Of a DNA stretch of 15,128 nucleotides, positions 14,673 to 15,128 are shown piece by piece. The notes beneath the pieces were generated by a model. It worked only from the letters and a program-made list of their open reading frames with translations. It ran no database searches and was not told where the DNA came from. The DNA is from Nitrospirales bacterium (lineage in GTDB: Bacteria; Nitrospirota; Nitrospiria; Nitrospirales; UBA8639), in the NCBI GenBank assembly GCA_021604265.1, contig BQIY01000015.1, positions 1-15,128 on the forward strand, read 5' to 3'. The position numbers and the translations under genes are program-made. The number at the start of each line of letters is the position of its first letter. Position 1 is the stretch's first letter.

Positions 14673-15128
14673 TCATTTCTTTCCCTGCTCTCCAACCTGT
14701 ACAAGCGCTGGTGGACGCTGGGCCGCAAGGTCGGCATAAAAATCCTTGCCTTCGTGATTCACCACAATGAAGGCGGGAAAGTCCTCGACTTCGATTTTCC
14801 ATATAGCTTCCATGCCTAGGTCTTCATATTCGAGGACTTCGACTTTTTTAATGCTGTGTTCAGCTAGGCGTGCAGCGGGGCCGCCAATGGAACCCAGATA
14901 AAACCCTCCATATTTTCCGCAAGCATCACGTACTTGCTTGGAGCGGTTGCCTTTGGCCAACATGATCATGCTGCCGCCTTCAGACTGAAACTGATCCACA
15001 TAGGAATCCATGCGTCCGGCTGTGGTGGGTCCGAAAGAACCTGAGGCATGACCTTCGGGCTTTTTGGCTGGACCAGCATAATAGACCGCATGATCTTTCA
15101 AGTATTGCGGGAGAAGGTCTCCCGCAAT
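14673..15128 (-). CDS. Class I (iron-sulfur) fumarate hydratase, C-terminal part; 5' end beyond the window
   Basis: Fumarase of the FumA/FumB type, which converts fumarate to malate in the TCA cycle in the cytoplasm. The frame is open to the right edge, so only the last 151 residues are seen. They match the C-terminal beta domain: [65 protein letters not shown] and [19 protein letters not shown], all highly conserved in E. coli FumA. The [4Fe-4S] cysteines belong to the N-terminal part outside the window. A separate beta-subunit gene (two-subunit fumarase or tartrate dehydratase type) cannot be excluded, though a single-chain FumA-like enzyme is more likely. It converges with the SDR remnant; no clear terminator is seen. 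Confidence 0.95.
   Translation of the reverse strand: MAGDLLPQYLKDHAVYYAGPAKKPEGHASGSFGPTTAGRMDSYVDQFQSEGGSMIMLAKGNRSKQVRDACGKYGGFYLGSIGGPAARLAEHSIKKVEVLEYEDLGMEAIWKIEVEDFPAFIVVNHEGKDFYADLAAQRPPALVQVGEQGKK
15104..15128. repeat. Perfect 11-bp inverted repeat inside the fumarase gene
   Basis: ATTGCGGGAGA (15104-15114), an AGG spacer, then TCTCCCGCAAT (15118-15128) are exact complements and end at the window edge, so the repeat might extend. The bases encode the conserved-looking IAGDLLPQY of fumarase. A GC-rich hairpin this long in coding sequence is unusual but may be incidental. Confidence 0.6.

Noticed and set aside
1..15128. CRISPR array, tRNA, rRNA, phage attachment site or toxin-antitoxin pair
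   Set aside because: No regularly spaced repeats, no cloverleaf or rRNA signature, and no small paired genes with toxin or antitoxin motifs were seen on either strand.

Overview
The window looks like a bacterial chromosome segment with balanced base composition. The gene set points to a Gram-negative respiring bacterium: a VKOR-thioredoxin fusion, an exported group 1 truncated globin, NnrS, a periplasmic SlyD-like FKBP and class I fumarase. My best guess is a marine-type Nitrospira or another Nitrospirota. That is an inference from protein flavour, not something the sequence proves. No rRNA, tRNA, CRISPR array or prophage is visible.

Left part (1-6576). A REP-associated tyrosine transposase runs off the left edge on the minus strand. 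Next come a membrane VKOR-Trx disulfide oxidant (+), an exported truncated haemoglobin (-), a FetB-type ABC permease (-), the haem-copper membrane protein NnrS (+), an exported Ig/PKD-domain protein (+) and an exported FKBP isomerase (-). The globin and NnrS suggest nitric-oxide handling. VKOR, FKBP and the signal peptides point to cell-envelope redox and folding. The genes alternate in strand, so this is a neighbourhood and not one operon.

Middle (6577-8969). This holds a YdjM-type membrane protein (+) and a complete short-chain dehydrogenase/reductase (+).

Right part (8970-15128). Two large secreted subtilisin-fold peptidases lie head-to-tail on the minus strand, separated by a convincing terminator. 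Each appears to carry a glutamate at a different position of the catalytic triad: Asp-Glu-Ser in one, Glu-His-Ser in the other. A similar AT-rich two-half-site element lies a few hundred bases upstream of each. The upstream peptidase also has a foldable leader. About 5.6 kb from the intact SDR gene lies a broken copy of its last 54 codons. Identity to the intact gene jumps sharply at an internal ATG, as expected from gene conversion or mosaicism. The window ends inside a class I fumarase (-).

The most interesting items are the paired non-canonical subtilases with shared upstream elements, the mosaic SDR remnant, and the exported globin with an altered haem pocket next to NnrS. I see no clearly new multigene defence or mobile system.
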